64,000 nucleotides of DNA from Schistocerca nitens. Taxonomy: Eukaryota > Arthropoda > Insecta > Orthoptera > Acrididae. The stretch spans positions 132,492,521 through 132,556,520 of the forward strand of contig NC_064621.1 of assembly GCF_023898315.1 (NCBI RefSeq), read 5' to 3'. The translations under genes and the position numbers were made by a program. Under the pieces are notes generated by a model, which did no database searches, had not been told where the DNA came from, and saw nothing but the letters and a program-made list of their open reading frames with translations. Positions 21,505 through 31,475 of the stretch are shown in pieces. Numbering within the stretch: position 1 is the stretch's first letter; each line of letters begins with the position of its first letter.

Positions 21505-21720
21505 CATCCTGGTTCTCAGGCCAACCTTTTTCATCCCACTCCTTTGTACAATGATAAAACCCAACTTTCACTTCCCTAAGTCACTCACCAAGGCAGCCTC
21601 ATTGGCCTTATGGTCGTTCGTGACCACAGGGTTTGGCTCAGCTTCATACCCTCACCTACGCCAATATTTAAAACTTCAATAATTTCAATAACTTTAGGTG
21701 GGTGATAGCTCGCCAGCATA

Positions 21721-22250
21721 TCTGTTGTTTTAGACAAACCCCCTAAATGCGTCATTCCGTTAGTCGACTGTTTTTCTGGTAACAGTCATGTAACATATGT
21801 AACATCATAATGCGAAGACCCATTAATCGTAATGAATAATTGACACGTAGAAATGTGATACGTAACAGTCGTAGTGATTGTTGGAAACTGATGAGTGTAA
21901 CCCACTTTTCGTTTACTCTTTTATTCGAAACAGCACCCGTTGTATAAATGAGAGTATACTGAAACCATATTGAGACGATATGACAAAACTGTAGAGTCAT
22001 ATAGGCCACGATCAATGGAGCGTTTGTCGGAAGCAAGGGCTGATAGGGCTACAGGTCAATGGCTCACAGGCCACTGGACAGTCTTTTGTAGTGCCATTGT
22101 CGGGCGTCCAAAGCGCCACAGGCAAACACAGGTAAGATAAGGCCCAAGTCACGACCAATTTTACAACGGAAAAGTAGAATAAGAAACAATTTCGTTTTTA
22201 GCCATTTCGAAGAAGGTTCTATTTAGCACAAAACGTAGAAAGCTGTGTTC
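21721..22250. other. No recognisable feature
   Basis: About 530 bp between repeat A and repeat C with no identifiable gene, repeat family or terminal repeat. Confidence 0.4.
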
Positions 22251-22257
22251 TCTCCAG

Positions 22258-22780
22258 AAATTGCTGGACACTATAGATGGTATCTCGAGAGTGGAGTGGG
22301 CACCCGCAGTTCTGGGACGCTCTGAAGGCGTGAGATGTCATTGGGTGTTAGGTGCACAAAAACCAAATGGTTACACAACGTAAGTAGTGCCAGGATTGTC
22401 TCACCTGAATAAACTAGAGGTTGGACAGTGAAACTCCGCTGTACCAACGATAACCACCTCATAGACCACAGAGACAGACTGAAAGACCGTGAGAATCGTA
22501 GGACGTGCGTCATTGTTGAACTGCCTAAAGAATATCCCAGGGAAGACGAGCAGCTTTTCTAAGAAACTCTGAAGATCTTTAGCCTTGCCAGCCTCAATAA
22601 AGTAAAGAGCAAAAACGCAGCAATACGAGTTTTAATTTTAGCGAACACTCGCTACTAAGTTACTTCTTCTTACTTCTTCTTCGTAGAGAGCTCTCATCAC
22701 TTTCCCCTCAAGTATCTTGAGTACCGTGGTCCTCTGCCAGAGGAGATGCATTATGGTAGATGAAGATAGATAACTAGACG
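22258..22780. repeat. Repeat C: diverged partner of repeat D
   Basis: Colinear with 28590-29310. Anchors: 'cagttctgggacgctctgaa'/'cagttttgggacacactgaa', 'atgaataaact'-type block ('cctgaataaactagaggt'/'atgaataaactacatgtt'), and 'ttagcgaacactcgctacta'/'ttagcgaacactcgatacta'. No coding frame is evident. Its nature is unknown. Confidence 0.7.
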
Positions 22781-22822
22781 TAACAAGTAAACTCCCCAAA
22801 AGTGGATAAATGAAAGCAGAGT

Positions 22823-23017
22823 GCCGGCCGTGGTGGTCTCGCGGTTCTAGGCGCGCAGTCCGGAACCGTGCGACTGCTACGGTCGCAGTTTCCAATCCTG
22901 CCTCGGGCATGGATGTGTGTGCTATCCTTAGGTTAGTTAGGTTTAAGTAGTTCTAAGTTCTAGGGGACTGATGACCACAGATGTTGTTCCATAGTGCTCA
23001 GAGCCATTTGAACCATT
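22823..23017 (+). repeat. tRNA-headed SINE (family 1b)
   Basis: Plus-strand 'gccggccgtggtggtctcgc' head, 'cctgcctcgggcatgg', body 'ttagttaggtttaagtagt', tail ending 'gccatttgaacca'. It has a perfect 12-bp TSD, 'tgaaagcagagt' (22811-22822 and 23018-23029). Confidence 0.9.
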
Positions 23018-23029
23018 TGAAAGCAGAGT

Positions 23030-23600
23030 ATTACAAGTGTGGTTGACGCCTTTAGGATGGACATCGATACCAATATGAAGAACGTTAACACTAACGCAAA
23101 GTATATTGAGATCTATGCAAAGAATACTGGTGCGAACACTAAAGATGATGAAGACGTCGTGGAAGGAGGAGTATGTAAACTGGCAAAAGGATACGATGGA
23201 CAAAATAGTAGGGGAAGTCGAAGTACTGACATCACCGTGCTGCAGCTATAGAACCGTAATGAAACATCATCTAACAAAATGGCACCAACAGTCACGGGAG
23301 AACATGCCGGAGTAAGAAATTATGCCAGTTGAAGAATACACAGGAAACTATCAACAACAGAAACAGACGACTTCCGACGTGCTCACGAAAGAGCAGCAGA
23401 GCAGTAGATTTGTGACGATCAATATCGAGAGAGAGAATGTAACGGTTGAGAGTGAGGAAAAATGCAACAGAGAAGAACAAGAGGTCCGAGATATGACTGA
23501 AAGGTTATCCCACATCAGGGGACAGACGACATCCTCAGATCTCCCACAACCGTGGCCGCTGGTACTGTATAATGCGACATGAATGAGGAAGAAATTAGGA
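23030..23600 (+). pseudogene. Possible coiled-coil retroelement ORF relic
   Basis: Polar open frames with no long interruption run over 23039-23251 and 23322-23582. They are rich in D/N/K/T/E ('DIDTNMKNVNTNAKYIEIYAKN'-like, then 'FVTINIERENVTVESEEKCN'). The regularly spaced 'NMKN/NAK/NTG' pattern resembles the coiled-coil region of a retroelement gag-type protein, but I recognise no diagnostic motif (no CCHC knuckle). It could equally be chance open sequence. Function is unassigned. Confidence 0.25.
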
Positions 23601-24314
23601 AGCAGCTTACATTGCTAGAAATGTTTTCGATGTTTCCAGACTCTGTGAACCCACACACCCCAGGTTATATATGGAAGAATTACGGGAATGACTACCGAAA
23701 TCTTGGCACATATTTTAAAAAGTAGATCTTTGCTTAAAGACGTTCCATGTTAAATCTAGGAAGACAAAATTGCAATCTGTCTGCCTAATTGCTAGACCGT
23801 GAGATTTTTGCATTTCTTTCGTGGCCGCAATCGATTTACAGGTGCCGCCTCACGTCTCGCTTCCGCCGCATATCTCTCCAGCTGCAAGCTACATTGCTGC
23901 ACGAAGCAAACAGAGTAATGTACTGCTGCTCCGGCTTTGTCAGAGTGTACAGATCTCAATCGGCACTTGCTCTCAGTTGCACCTATATTGAGAAACTTCT
24001 GTAGATTACCAATCAAAGTCTGCTCACCGTCAGACGAATTCAGATTGCGTTATCCACAGTTTTAAGGCCAGAGTACTTGACTCACTTCTGCCACCCAGGA
24101 TCCTTCTCCACTGCCGCTTTAAACCAACTGTTAGTTGTTTACGGTATACAACATAAACTTGTTTAGCATAATTTATGCCTGTCTTTGTTTTGGGAAAATA
24201 AATGTTGTTAGTAAACGGAATTATGCATGCATTCTCAATCACTTTTATATAGTCAGCCCCACGGCTTAACTTTCAAATGTAAGTACTAGATAAATAATTG
24301 CAAATGTGAAATGC

Positions 24315-25430
24315 TGGTAGATTAACAACCAGTGTGACCGCCAGAATGTTAAATTCAAGCCTGCAAATGTGTGTGTATTGTGTCTTCCAGTTGGCAGATA
24401 TCAGTTTGTGGGATGGATTCCGCGCTTGTTGCTCTTGGTCAGTCAATACAGCGACAGTTAATGGTGGTTACGGATGGCCCTGAAGTTATTGTCTGACGAT
24501 GTCCCATATGTGCTCGATTAGAGGCAGACCTGGTGATTCAGTAGGTCAAGACATGTCGACACGCTGTAGAGCATGTTGGATTGGGTGGGAGAGTATTATC
24601 CTGTTGAAAAACACTCCTGGAGTGCTGCAAATGGATGGCAGAATAACAGAACAATCACCAGACTGACGTACAAATCCGCAGTCAGGGTGCGTGGTATAAG
24701 CAAGAATTGATTCCTGTTGTCATACGAAATTGTGCACCAGGCATAACGCCAGGTGTAGATCCTGTGTGTCGTATATGCAGACAGGTTTATCGAAGGCTTC
24801 CTTATAACCAACACATAGCCATTACTGTCAGCGAGGCAGAACCAGTTTTCATCAGAAAAGGCAACAAACTTCCACCGTGATCTTCATTGAGCTCTGGCTT
24901 GACATAACTGAAGTTGCATTTGGCTGTGGTTTGGGGTCAGCGGAATGCACGCTACAGGACGTTTGGTTAGGAGCTGTCCTTGAAGCAACCAATTTGTAAC
25001 AGTTCGTTGTGTCACTGTGGTACCAACTGTTGCTCAGATTGCTGTTGCAGATGCAATACGATGCGCCAGAACCATACACCAAACACAGTGATGCCGTGTG
25101 GCCGCCCGGAGCCCGTTCGTCTTCCGACCGTAAACTCTCTTGACCACTGCTGCCAGAAATCATGTACAGTTCCTACATTCCTGTTAGCCCAACTACGCGC
25201 CCTCATTCAAACTCAGTGAGGTGTTGATAACGGCATCTTTGTCGCCTTAAAGACATTCTTGACTAACATCAACTCACCACGTCCAATGCTAACGTATCTA
25301 AAGCTCGCTACCGTGACAGGGTGTATTTAAAACAATCTTGATTTTCATCCTTATAGTGGCGCTAGGCTTGCGCCACTATTATGCGACTGGCGCGAAATTT
25401 GAACACATATCTCTCAGATGCAAAAAAAAA
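24315..25430 (-). pseudogene. Tc1-like transposase relic
   Basis: Minus strand. The N-terminal helix-turn-helix end is visible at 25206-25012 ('VHDFWQQWSREFTVGRRTGSGRP', the Tc1 W..W....GSGRP signature). The C-terminal DDE part lies at about 24620-24480: 'VFQQDNTLPPNP' (second catalytic Asp, QDNAxxH-like) and then a degraded 'ASNRAHMGHRQTI' where a working copy would have SPIEHxWDxI. Stops and frameshifts are frequent. The outer borders are estimated from where the similarity to the family pattern fades ('ccgccagaatgtt' at left, 'ggcgcgaaatttgaac' at right). I could not confirm TIRs. Confidence 0.75.
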
Positions 25431-25439
25431 AAAAAATGC

Positions 25440-25998
25440 CACCAGCTTTCGTTTATGTCGCACAACTCTTTCTTGGTGCTGCGACTTTTTTTTCCGTCAG
25501 CGGAAATACAAATAAACCTTCCGCTTCTCTGCTTTTGTAGTAATCTTATGTAGTATACTTTCAGGAGTTCATTATGGCGTTTGCGTCAAGACAGTAGAAA
25601 GTCTAAAATTTGTTCATCCCATCCTGAAGTGGTTTATTCATTAGAAATAATCCAGGTGCTACCCTGGTAGCTTCATGTGTAAATTGTTCAGCGCATTCTG
25701 AAAGTCTTCCAGAAACATATCCCATGCCCAAAGTTGCTTATGACAGTAAGGCCTTCACAATGTTAAACTTATCATATTATCCTCCCTAAAGCGTTCGAAT
25801 CTGAGTGGGATCAACACTTGCCTTACTCTTCTTTTGCCTCATAAAATTATCCTAAAACGAAAATCACAACCGTGGCGTGTTGTCTACTAGAATGGTTTTC
25901 GCCTTTACTACTGTACGAAGAAAACGGTTGTTACATTCTCTCATCACTGTGGTATATCTACAATAAAAATCTGTCTCGCTGTGTCAAGTACACACAGG
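25440..25998. other. No recognisable feature
   Basis: About 560 bp of unremarkable AT-rich sequence. It ends at the left copy of the 102-bp direct repeat. Confidence 0.4.
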
Positions 25999-26100
25999 AC
26001 CACTAAGAACTACATTTACGACAGGATACTCAAAAACTTCAAACTTATACTTTTCTCCTCATAATACACTTCTAAGTTCTTCAAAGTCTATGTACAATGC
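25999..26100. repeat. Left copy of 102-bp direct repeat
   Basis: Identical to 27273-27374 except for two A/T substitutions. It begins 'accactaagaactacattta' and ends 'agtctatgtacaatgc'. The two copies exactly flank a 5'-truncated non-LTR retrotransposon, so they behave as an exceptionally long target-site duplication. Confidence 0.9.
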
Positions 26101-27203
26101 GATCGTGTGAGACCCAACTCGCTTTATTTGTTCATGAGACCCAGAAAATATTAGATACAGGCTCCCAGGTAGATGCTATTTTTCTTGACTTCCGGAAGGC
26201 GTTCGATACAGTTCCGCACTGTCGCCTGATAAATAAAGTAAGAGCCTACGGAATATCAGACCAGCTGTGTGGCTGGATTGAATAGTTTTTAGCAAACAGA
26301 ACACAGCGTGTTGTTATCAATGGAGAGACGTCTACAGACGTTAAAGTAACCTCTGGCGTGCCACAGGGGAGTGTTATGGGACCATTGCTTTTCACAATAT
26401 ATATAAACGACCTAGTAGATAGTGTCGGAAGTTCCATGCGGCTTTTCGCGGATGATGCTGTAGTATACAGAGAAGATGCAGCATTAGAAAATTGTAGCGA
26501 AATGCAGGAAGATCTGCAGCGGATAGGCACTTGGTGCAGGGAGTGGCAACTGACCCTTAACATAGACAAATGTAATGTATTGCGAATACATAGAAAAAAG
26601 AATCCTTTATTGTATGATTATATGATAGCGGAACAAACACTGGTAGCAGTTACTTCTGTAAAATATCTGGGAGTATGAGTGCGGAACGATTTGAAGTGGA
26701 ATGATCATATAAAATTAATTGTTGGTGAGGCGGGTACCAGGTTGAGATTCATTGGGATAGTCCTTAGGAAATGTAGTCCATCAACAAAGGAGGTGGCTTA
26801 CAAAACACTCGTTCGACCTATACTTGAGTATTGCTCATCAGTGTGGGATCCGTACCAGATCGGGTTGACGGAGGAGATAGAGAAGATCCAAAGAAGAGCG
26901 GCGCGTTTCGTCACAGGGTTATTTGGTAACCATGATAGCGTTACGGAGATGTTTAACAAACTCAAGTGGCAGACTCTGCAAGAGAGGCGCTCTGCATCGC
27001 GGTGTAGCTTGCTCGCCAGGTTTCGAGAGGGTGCCTTTCTGGATGAGCTATCCAATATATTGCTTCCCCCTACTTATACCTCCCGAGGAGATCACGAATG
27101 TAAAATTAGAGAGATTAGAGCGCGCACGGAGGCTTTCAGACATTCTTCCCGCGAACCATACGCGACTGGTACAGGAAAGGGAGGTAATGACAGTGGCACG
27201 TAA
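26097..27203 (+). pseudogene. CR1/L2-like reverse transcriptase, two nonsense codons
   Basis: One frame runs for 369 codons broken only by TAG at 26283-26285 and TGA at 26676-26678; no frameshift is needed. Motifs in order: 'QVDAIFLDFRKAFDTVPH' (first catalytic Asp, about residues 22-40), 'VTSGVPQGSVMGPLLFTIYI' (about 83-103), 'MRLFADDAVVYRE' (catalytic Asp pair, about 115-125), 'CREWQLTLNIDKCNVLRI' (about 145-163), 'VKYLGV', and the C-terminal 'RPILEYCSSVWDPYQIGL' and 'IEKIQRRAARFVTGL' blocks of Jockey-group elements. The N-terminal endonuclease is missing through 5' truncation. With both catalytic blocks intact, it is a fairly recent copy. Confidence 0.9.
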
Positions 27204-27272
27204 AGTGCCCTCCGCCAAACACCGTTGGGTGGCTTGCGGAGTATAAATGTAGATGTAGATGTAGACTGATCT
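26101..27272 (+). mobile_element. CR1/L2-like non-LTR retrotransposon fragment
   Basis: A 1172-bp, 5'-truncated element whose 3' end is a hexamer repeat, 'atgtagatgtagatgtaga', after 'ggagtataa'. Two other fragments in the window (48744-49152 and 59200-59982) end the same way ('ggagtatggatgtagatgta'), so this is a family-specific 3' terminus. The flanks are 102-bp direct repeats. The clade is inferred from RT motif style; Jockey/CR1/L2 group is as far as I can go. Confidence 0.85.
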
Positions 27273-27374
27273 ACCACTAAGAACTACATTTACGACAGGA
27301 TACTCAAAAACTTCAATCTTAAACTTTTCTCCTCATAATACACTTCTAAGTTCTTCAAAGTCTATGTACAATGC
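27273..27374. repeat. Right copy of 102-bp direct repeat
   Basis: 100 of 102 bases match 25999-26100 (differences near the 'cttcaatcttaaac' segment). Confidence 0.9.
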
Positions 27375-27866
27375 TCCTGCTGTTGTAGCACAGTTAACTG
27401 TCATTCTGGAGCAGGTATCGCCATTAGACCTCGTGGATCTTTTCTCTGATTCTCATTCAAGGGGTTTTGGCGGGGTCAAGTCTGCCATTATTTGGCCGAT
27501 CGTCAGGTCTCCGCCTTTTTATTCGGTCATCTGGCCGATAGTAAGGTCTCCAACAACGGCTATCATGTCTGCTATCCCATCCATTTCCATTCCTTCTTGG
27601 TAGGTGCCCCATTCCTCAGTTCTGATTGTGTACTTGTGGGTTTGGACCAAATGTAGTAGCGAACTAGCTTCTCCCCTCTCATTGTACCCTAATCCGTGCA
27701 TAGGTACTGGAATCGTCGAATGTCGTTCATATTTCTGCCAACCTCTCATCTCACGTCGTCTTTCCGGCTTAATCTTTTTTAATATGTGACTTGTAAGTAC
27801 TGCATCTTTTCGAGTCAGTACAAACTTTAATTCTATTAATCTACGATATACCTAATATGTTTTAGT
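27375..27866. other. No recognisable gene; small internal duplication
   Basis: A short imperfect tandem duplication occurs at about 27485-27555 ('tttggccgatcgtcaggtct' and 'tctggccgatagtaaggtct'). No gene or transposon is recognised. Confidence 0.4.
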
Positions 27867-27874
27867 ACAGTTAG

Positions 27875-28054
27875 CGGTCTAGGCGCTGCAGTCATGGACT
27901 GTGCGGCTGATCCCGGCGGAGGTTCGAGTCCTCCCTCGGGCATGGGTGTTTGTGTTTGTCCTTAGGATAATTTAGGTTAAGAAGTGTGTAAGCTTAGAGA
28001 CTGATGACCTTAGCAGTTAAGTCCCATAAGATTTCACACACATTTGAACATTTT
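27875..28054 (+). repeat. tRNA-headed SINE (family 3)
   Basis: Plus-strand head 'ggtctaggcgctgcagtcat', B box 'gttcgagtcc', body 'gtccttaggataatttaggt', end 'cacacatttgaaca'. It is flanked by an 8-bp TSD, 'acagttag' (27867-27874 and 28055-28062). Confidence 0.85.
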
Positions 28055-28069
28055 ACAGTTAGTCTAATT

Positions 28070-28101
28070 CTGAAGACGACGCTCATAGTAGCGTCGAAAC
28101 C
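28070..28101 (+). other. Hammerhead-like hairpin (ctgaaga...gaaac)
   Basis: 'ctgaaga' followed by a strong hairpin (cgacgct / agcgtcg, loop 'catagt') and then 'gaaac', with 'gtc' shortly downstream. This is the order of a minimal hammerhead core (CUGAUGA, stem II, GAAAC), but with CUGAAGA. Such degenerate motifs are associated with Penelope-like element termini. Self-cleavage is not implied. Confidence 0.35.
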
Positions 28102-28134
28102 AGGTCAATTTTGACTTAATATTTGTGACCGAGG

Positions 28135-28520
28135 GCTTATTTGTTCCAATATGCCTGGGATAGATTGAAAAGGACTGTTTATGGACGGCGAGACCCACGA
28201 AACGCTCTGAGGGATCTACGCCGAATCGCCGTTGAGGAATGGGACAATCTGCACCGACAGTGCCTTGACGAACTTGTGGATGGTAAGCCACGACGAATAC
28301 AGGCATGCATCAATGCCAGAGAATACTGGGTGTTAGAGGTACCGATGTGTACAGCAATATGGACCACTGCTTGTGAAGGTCTCTCTGTATGGTGGTACAA
28401 CATGCAATGTGTGGTTTTCATGAACAATGAAAAGGACGAAAATGACGTTTATGTTGATCTTTGTTCCAACATTCTGTAGAGGTTCCGGAACTCTCGGAAC
28501 CGAGGTGATGCAAAACGTTT
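28135..28520 (+). pseudogene. Tc1-like transposase C-terminus
   Basis: The frame from about 28141 reads 'FQYAWDRLKRTVYGRR' and then 'RRIAVEEWDNLHRQCLDELV' and 'KPRRIQACINAREYW'. This matches the Tc1 C-terminal pattern (HxWDxLxRxVxxR..., EEWxxIP..., MPRRxxAVIxARG). The catalytic Glu region (expected SPxEHxWD) is degraded to 'QYAWD'. The upstream transposase is absent. Downstream at 28480-28590 there is a T-run and no recognisable TIR. It is a small fragment of a family different from the copies at the two window ends. Confidence 0.7.
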
Positions 28521-28589
28521 TTTTTTAAGTGTGTGTAAATCTGTGTTTTATCCGGAAATCAGTAGATTTCGCAGATTCTGTGTCGAAAA

Positions 28590-29310
28590 TAGGGTGGTAA
28601 CCCTCAGTTTTGGGACACACTGAAGGCATGAGTCGCCGCTGGACGTTGACATAAAGTAGTCAACTGTTTATGTAACATAAGAACTGCCAGGTTCAAAATG
28701 GCTCTGAGCACTATGGGACTTAACATCTGAGGTCATCAGTCCCCTAGAACTTAAAACCACTTAAACCTAACTAACCTAAGGACATCACACACACTCATGC
28801 CCGAGGCAGAATTCGAACCTGCGACCGTAGCGGTCTCGCGGTTCCAGACTGAAGTGCTTAGAACCGCTCGGCCACACCGGCCGGCGAACTGCCAGGGTTA
28901 GCTGACATGAATAAACTACATGTTAGACACAGAAATTTGGCTGACACGACGAGGTCTCACCTCCCTGACAACAGAGAGTGACGGAAAGATAATGAGATCC
29001 ATTTTTTCAGTGTTAAATAGTAATTCTCACGTTACTGGTTAGCGGCATGAAGAATAGCACAGGGAAGGGGGGCAGAATTTTCGAGGGAACATTTTTACCG
29101 TTTGATCTTCCACAGTTCTGTAGCACAGCCAATCCGAATACAGTATTGAGCGAAAGCACGGAAATTCGTGTTTTCCCTTTAGCGAACACTCGATACTAAG
29201 TTACTTCTTTTTCCTGCCTCTTCATATGGAGCAATCTCAACTTAATCTCCGAGGATATTGGTCACCAGGGTACACACGCAGAGCAGATGTATCGAGGGAC
29301 GTAGAGAGAT
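28590..29310. repeat. Repeat D: diverged partner of repeat C
   Basis: Colinear with 22258-22780 once the SINE at 28692-28885 is removed. The shared block 'tttagcgaacactcg.tactaagttacttctt' at about 29180-29210 is the best preserved. A short match to the same unit ('ttttgggaca' with 'aaggcgtatga') is also seen near 57770. No coding frame is evident. Confidence 0.7.
28692..28885 (-). repeat. tRNA-headed SINE (family 1b)
   Basis: Minus-strand SINE with 'ggccggtgtggccgagcggt' as its head (complement of 28860-28885), B box 'gttcgaattc', and the family 1 body. It is flanked by an 11-bp perfect TSD, 'gaactgccagg' (28681-28691 and 28886-28896), inside repeat D. Confidence 0.9.
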
Positions 29311-29420
29311 TTCGGGCTGATTCACACTTAGCCGTTGGCGAGATTCAGTAGTGTGCCGTCAATGACTGATTGTGCATCCACTTCAGCCTCGTTGAGATGA
29401 GCGGCAACCGCAGGACAATG

Positions 29421-29896
29421 TGTGGTGTCACCGCCAGACACCACACTTGCTAGGTGGTAGCTTAAATCGGCCGCGGTCCATTAGTACATGTCGGACCCGC
29501 GTGTCGCCACTGGCAGTGATCGCAGACCGAGCGCCACCACACGGCAGGTCTCGAGAGACGGACTAGCACTCGCCCCAGTTGTACGGACGACATTGCTAGC
29601 GACTACACGTACGAAGCCTTTCTCTCAATTGCCGAGAGACAGTTAGAATAGCCTTCAGCTAAGTCCATGGCTACGACCTAGCAAGGCGCATTAACCATAT
29701 CTGGAGAGAGTCTCACTTGTATTATCAAGAGAAATGTACCACAATGAATTAAAGTTAAGTATACGAGAAGCTCCGTTCTTTTCTTTATAGCTTTCATCAC
29801 GTATCCTGTTTCAGACTTAATGCCAGTCGGCGTGTGTGTACGCGTGCCTTTCGGTTACCCGTCACTGTGGACTGGCTGCCTTGTCAGTCCACTACA
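29421..29896. mobile_element. Solo LTR (TGTGGTGTCACC...ACTACA)
   Basis: A 476-bp sequence with TG..CA termini flanked by a perfect 5-bp TSD, 'caatg' (29416-29420 and 29897-29901), the standard outcome of LTR-retrotransposon integration followed by LTR-LTR recombination. The first bases form a small inverted repeat ('tgtggtgtc' and 'gacaccaca'). An 'attaaagttaag' stretch near 29750 may be part of a polyadenylation region. No internal coding sequence remains. Confidence 0.8.
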
Positions 29897-29901
29897 CAAT
29901 G

Positions 29902-30767
29902 TGCGTTGACATTAAAACTATTTTATAGAATTCATAACTTCAGTCTTACATTCGGATTCAGTGACCTACTTCTTTCAACTCTGGCCACAGATTCAATGCA
30001 TTCCTTTGATTATCTCTATCTGTCTTTTCTACTGACAATCACAGTACCATTCTGCGATTGCAGTTGTTTCATTTAAACGATTGTTAGAATCTTCCCCCAG
30101 ACCCCTTATCAGATACTTATCAGTTTTTACTAAAATAATAATATCATAGACTGACAAATGTTTTATTTACTGGTACAGACTGTATTAGTTCTGATTCTTT
30201 CGTCACAAATTAACCATATAATTCCTAATTCATTATTTTCATGGGTGATTAGTAAACGTACAGGGCCCACTTTCCACAGCTTCAACGTCGAATCACAGAG
30301 TTGTAAACTAGCAATCCAATAACACAAATTTTGACGTACTTGAACATATGTTACATTTGTGCCAGACCAAAAGTGTGAAATAACTTCGTAGTGCCTATGA
30401 AGCAGCATGGTGTCATTAGGTACAACAGGAAAGTCAACTAACATCCATAAATACATAATAAATATAAAGAAATTGTAGAAAAAAGTTACAATTCGATTAA
30501 ATTTCAGAGAGTACCTAAGCAAGTAATCAAATATTAAAGGAACGTAATAAGGTCCATAAAAATATCTGCCTTTTCCACTGTGGCACTATTTTTAAATGTA
30601 ATGAATATTTAATATGGGTTGTAATAGCTTTCATCAATGAGTTTGAAACTGCTCTCAAATTTTCAGTGTAGCATTACTCAACACTGTAACACGTCGTTTC
30701 ATTGCACTTTAATACGCTCTCATTATGCAGGAGCCTAGTCGATTTTCATTGCCCTCCGTTCTCCATA
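29902..30767. other. No recognisable gene
   Basis: About 870 bp, AT-rich toward the right end. The open frame at 30163-30522 (minus) has no recognisable motif. Nothing supportable. Confidence 0.4.
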
Positions 30768-30781
30768 TGATACTGTGTATC

Positions 30782-30994
30782 GCCCGCATCTCGTGGTCGT
30801 GCGGTAGCGTTCTCGCTTCCCACGCCCGGGTTCCCGGGTTCGATTCCCGGCGGGGTCAGGGATTTTCTCTGCCTCGTGATGGCTGGGTGTTGTGTGCTGT
30901 CCTTAGGTTAGTTAGGTTTAAGTAGTTCTAAGTTCTAGGGGACTTATGACCACAGCAGTTGAGCCCCATTGTGCTCAGAGCCATTTGAACCATT
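30782..30994 (+). repeat. tRNA-headed SINE (family 1)
   Basis: Plus-strand copy of the family seen at 6713 and 8089: 'ctcgtggtcgtgcggtagcg' (A box region), 'gggttcgattcccgg' (B box), body 'ttagttaggtttaagtagt'. It is flanked by a perfect 14-bp TSD, 'tgatactgtgtatc' (30768-30781 and 30995-31008). Confidence 0.9.
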
Positions 30995-31475
30995 TGATAC
31001 TGTGTATCTCCATGGCTGTGACAGGCACGTACTTTGGCGATATATATGTGTTCCGGACTGAAGAATGAAATCTGTCTAAATACGACTATTGAATTGTTCC
31101 CAGAATTGGTATTCTGTAGCAGTCCCTACGCATCATGTTCTAAACGCCCTCCGCAGTAGTTCGATACGTGCACAACCTAAATAGCAACGCATACTGACCT
31201 ACCACATTGGTAAAATATACCTTGCTTTACTGCATAAATTCCTCCAACATTCCTTCCACGTTTCCACTAGAAAACATCGCTCTCGCGTTAGGTGAACCCA
31301 TCAGACATAACAGGCAACAAATTTTTCAACAAATTCCATAAATTCGTAGTCCATCAACTTTAAATAAAATAACTTGTGCAGTATTCTCCCCCGTAAACTT
31401 AGTTCCATCAACGGGGAGCAAGGAAGGTGCCTCCACGTGTGCATTTTACTTACATGCTACATAGAAGAAAGTAAA

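Larger units (their letters stand above)
19505..21720. repeat. Repeat A: diverged partner of repeat B
   Basis: Apart from three SINE insertions, this segment aligns colinearly with 43477-45150. Matching anchors in the same order include 'atgaatggtgg', 'gttaaagttcaag'/'gttgaagttcgag', 'agctctcagagtt', 'gttgaagtat', 'taacttttagttaaataaat', 'atttatttact' with 'cttctgtagttttt', 'ttaatgtctcat', and 'gtcacatacac'. By eye the two are roughly 65-75% alike. I see no long coding frame, TIRs or LTRs, so the nature of the unit is unknown. Confidence 0.8.

Noticed and set aside
31374..31475. Upstream Met at 31374 as the start of the endonuclease ORF
   Set aside because: It lies outside the TSD-defined element (starts at 31413); the ATG at 31476 is inside.
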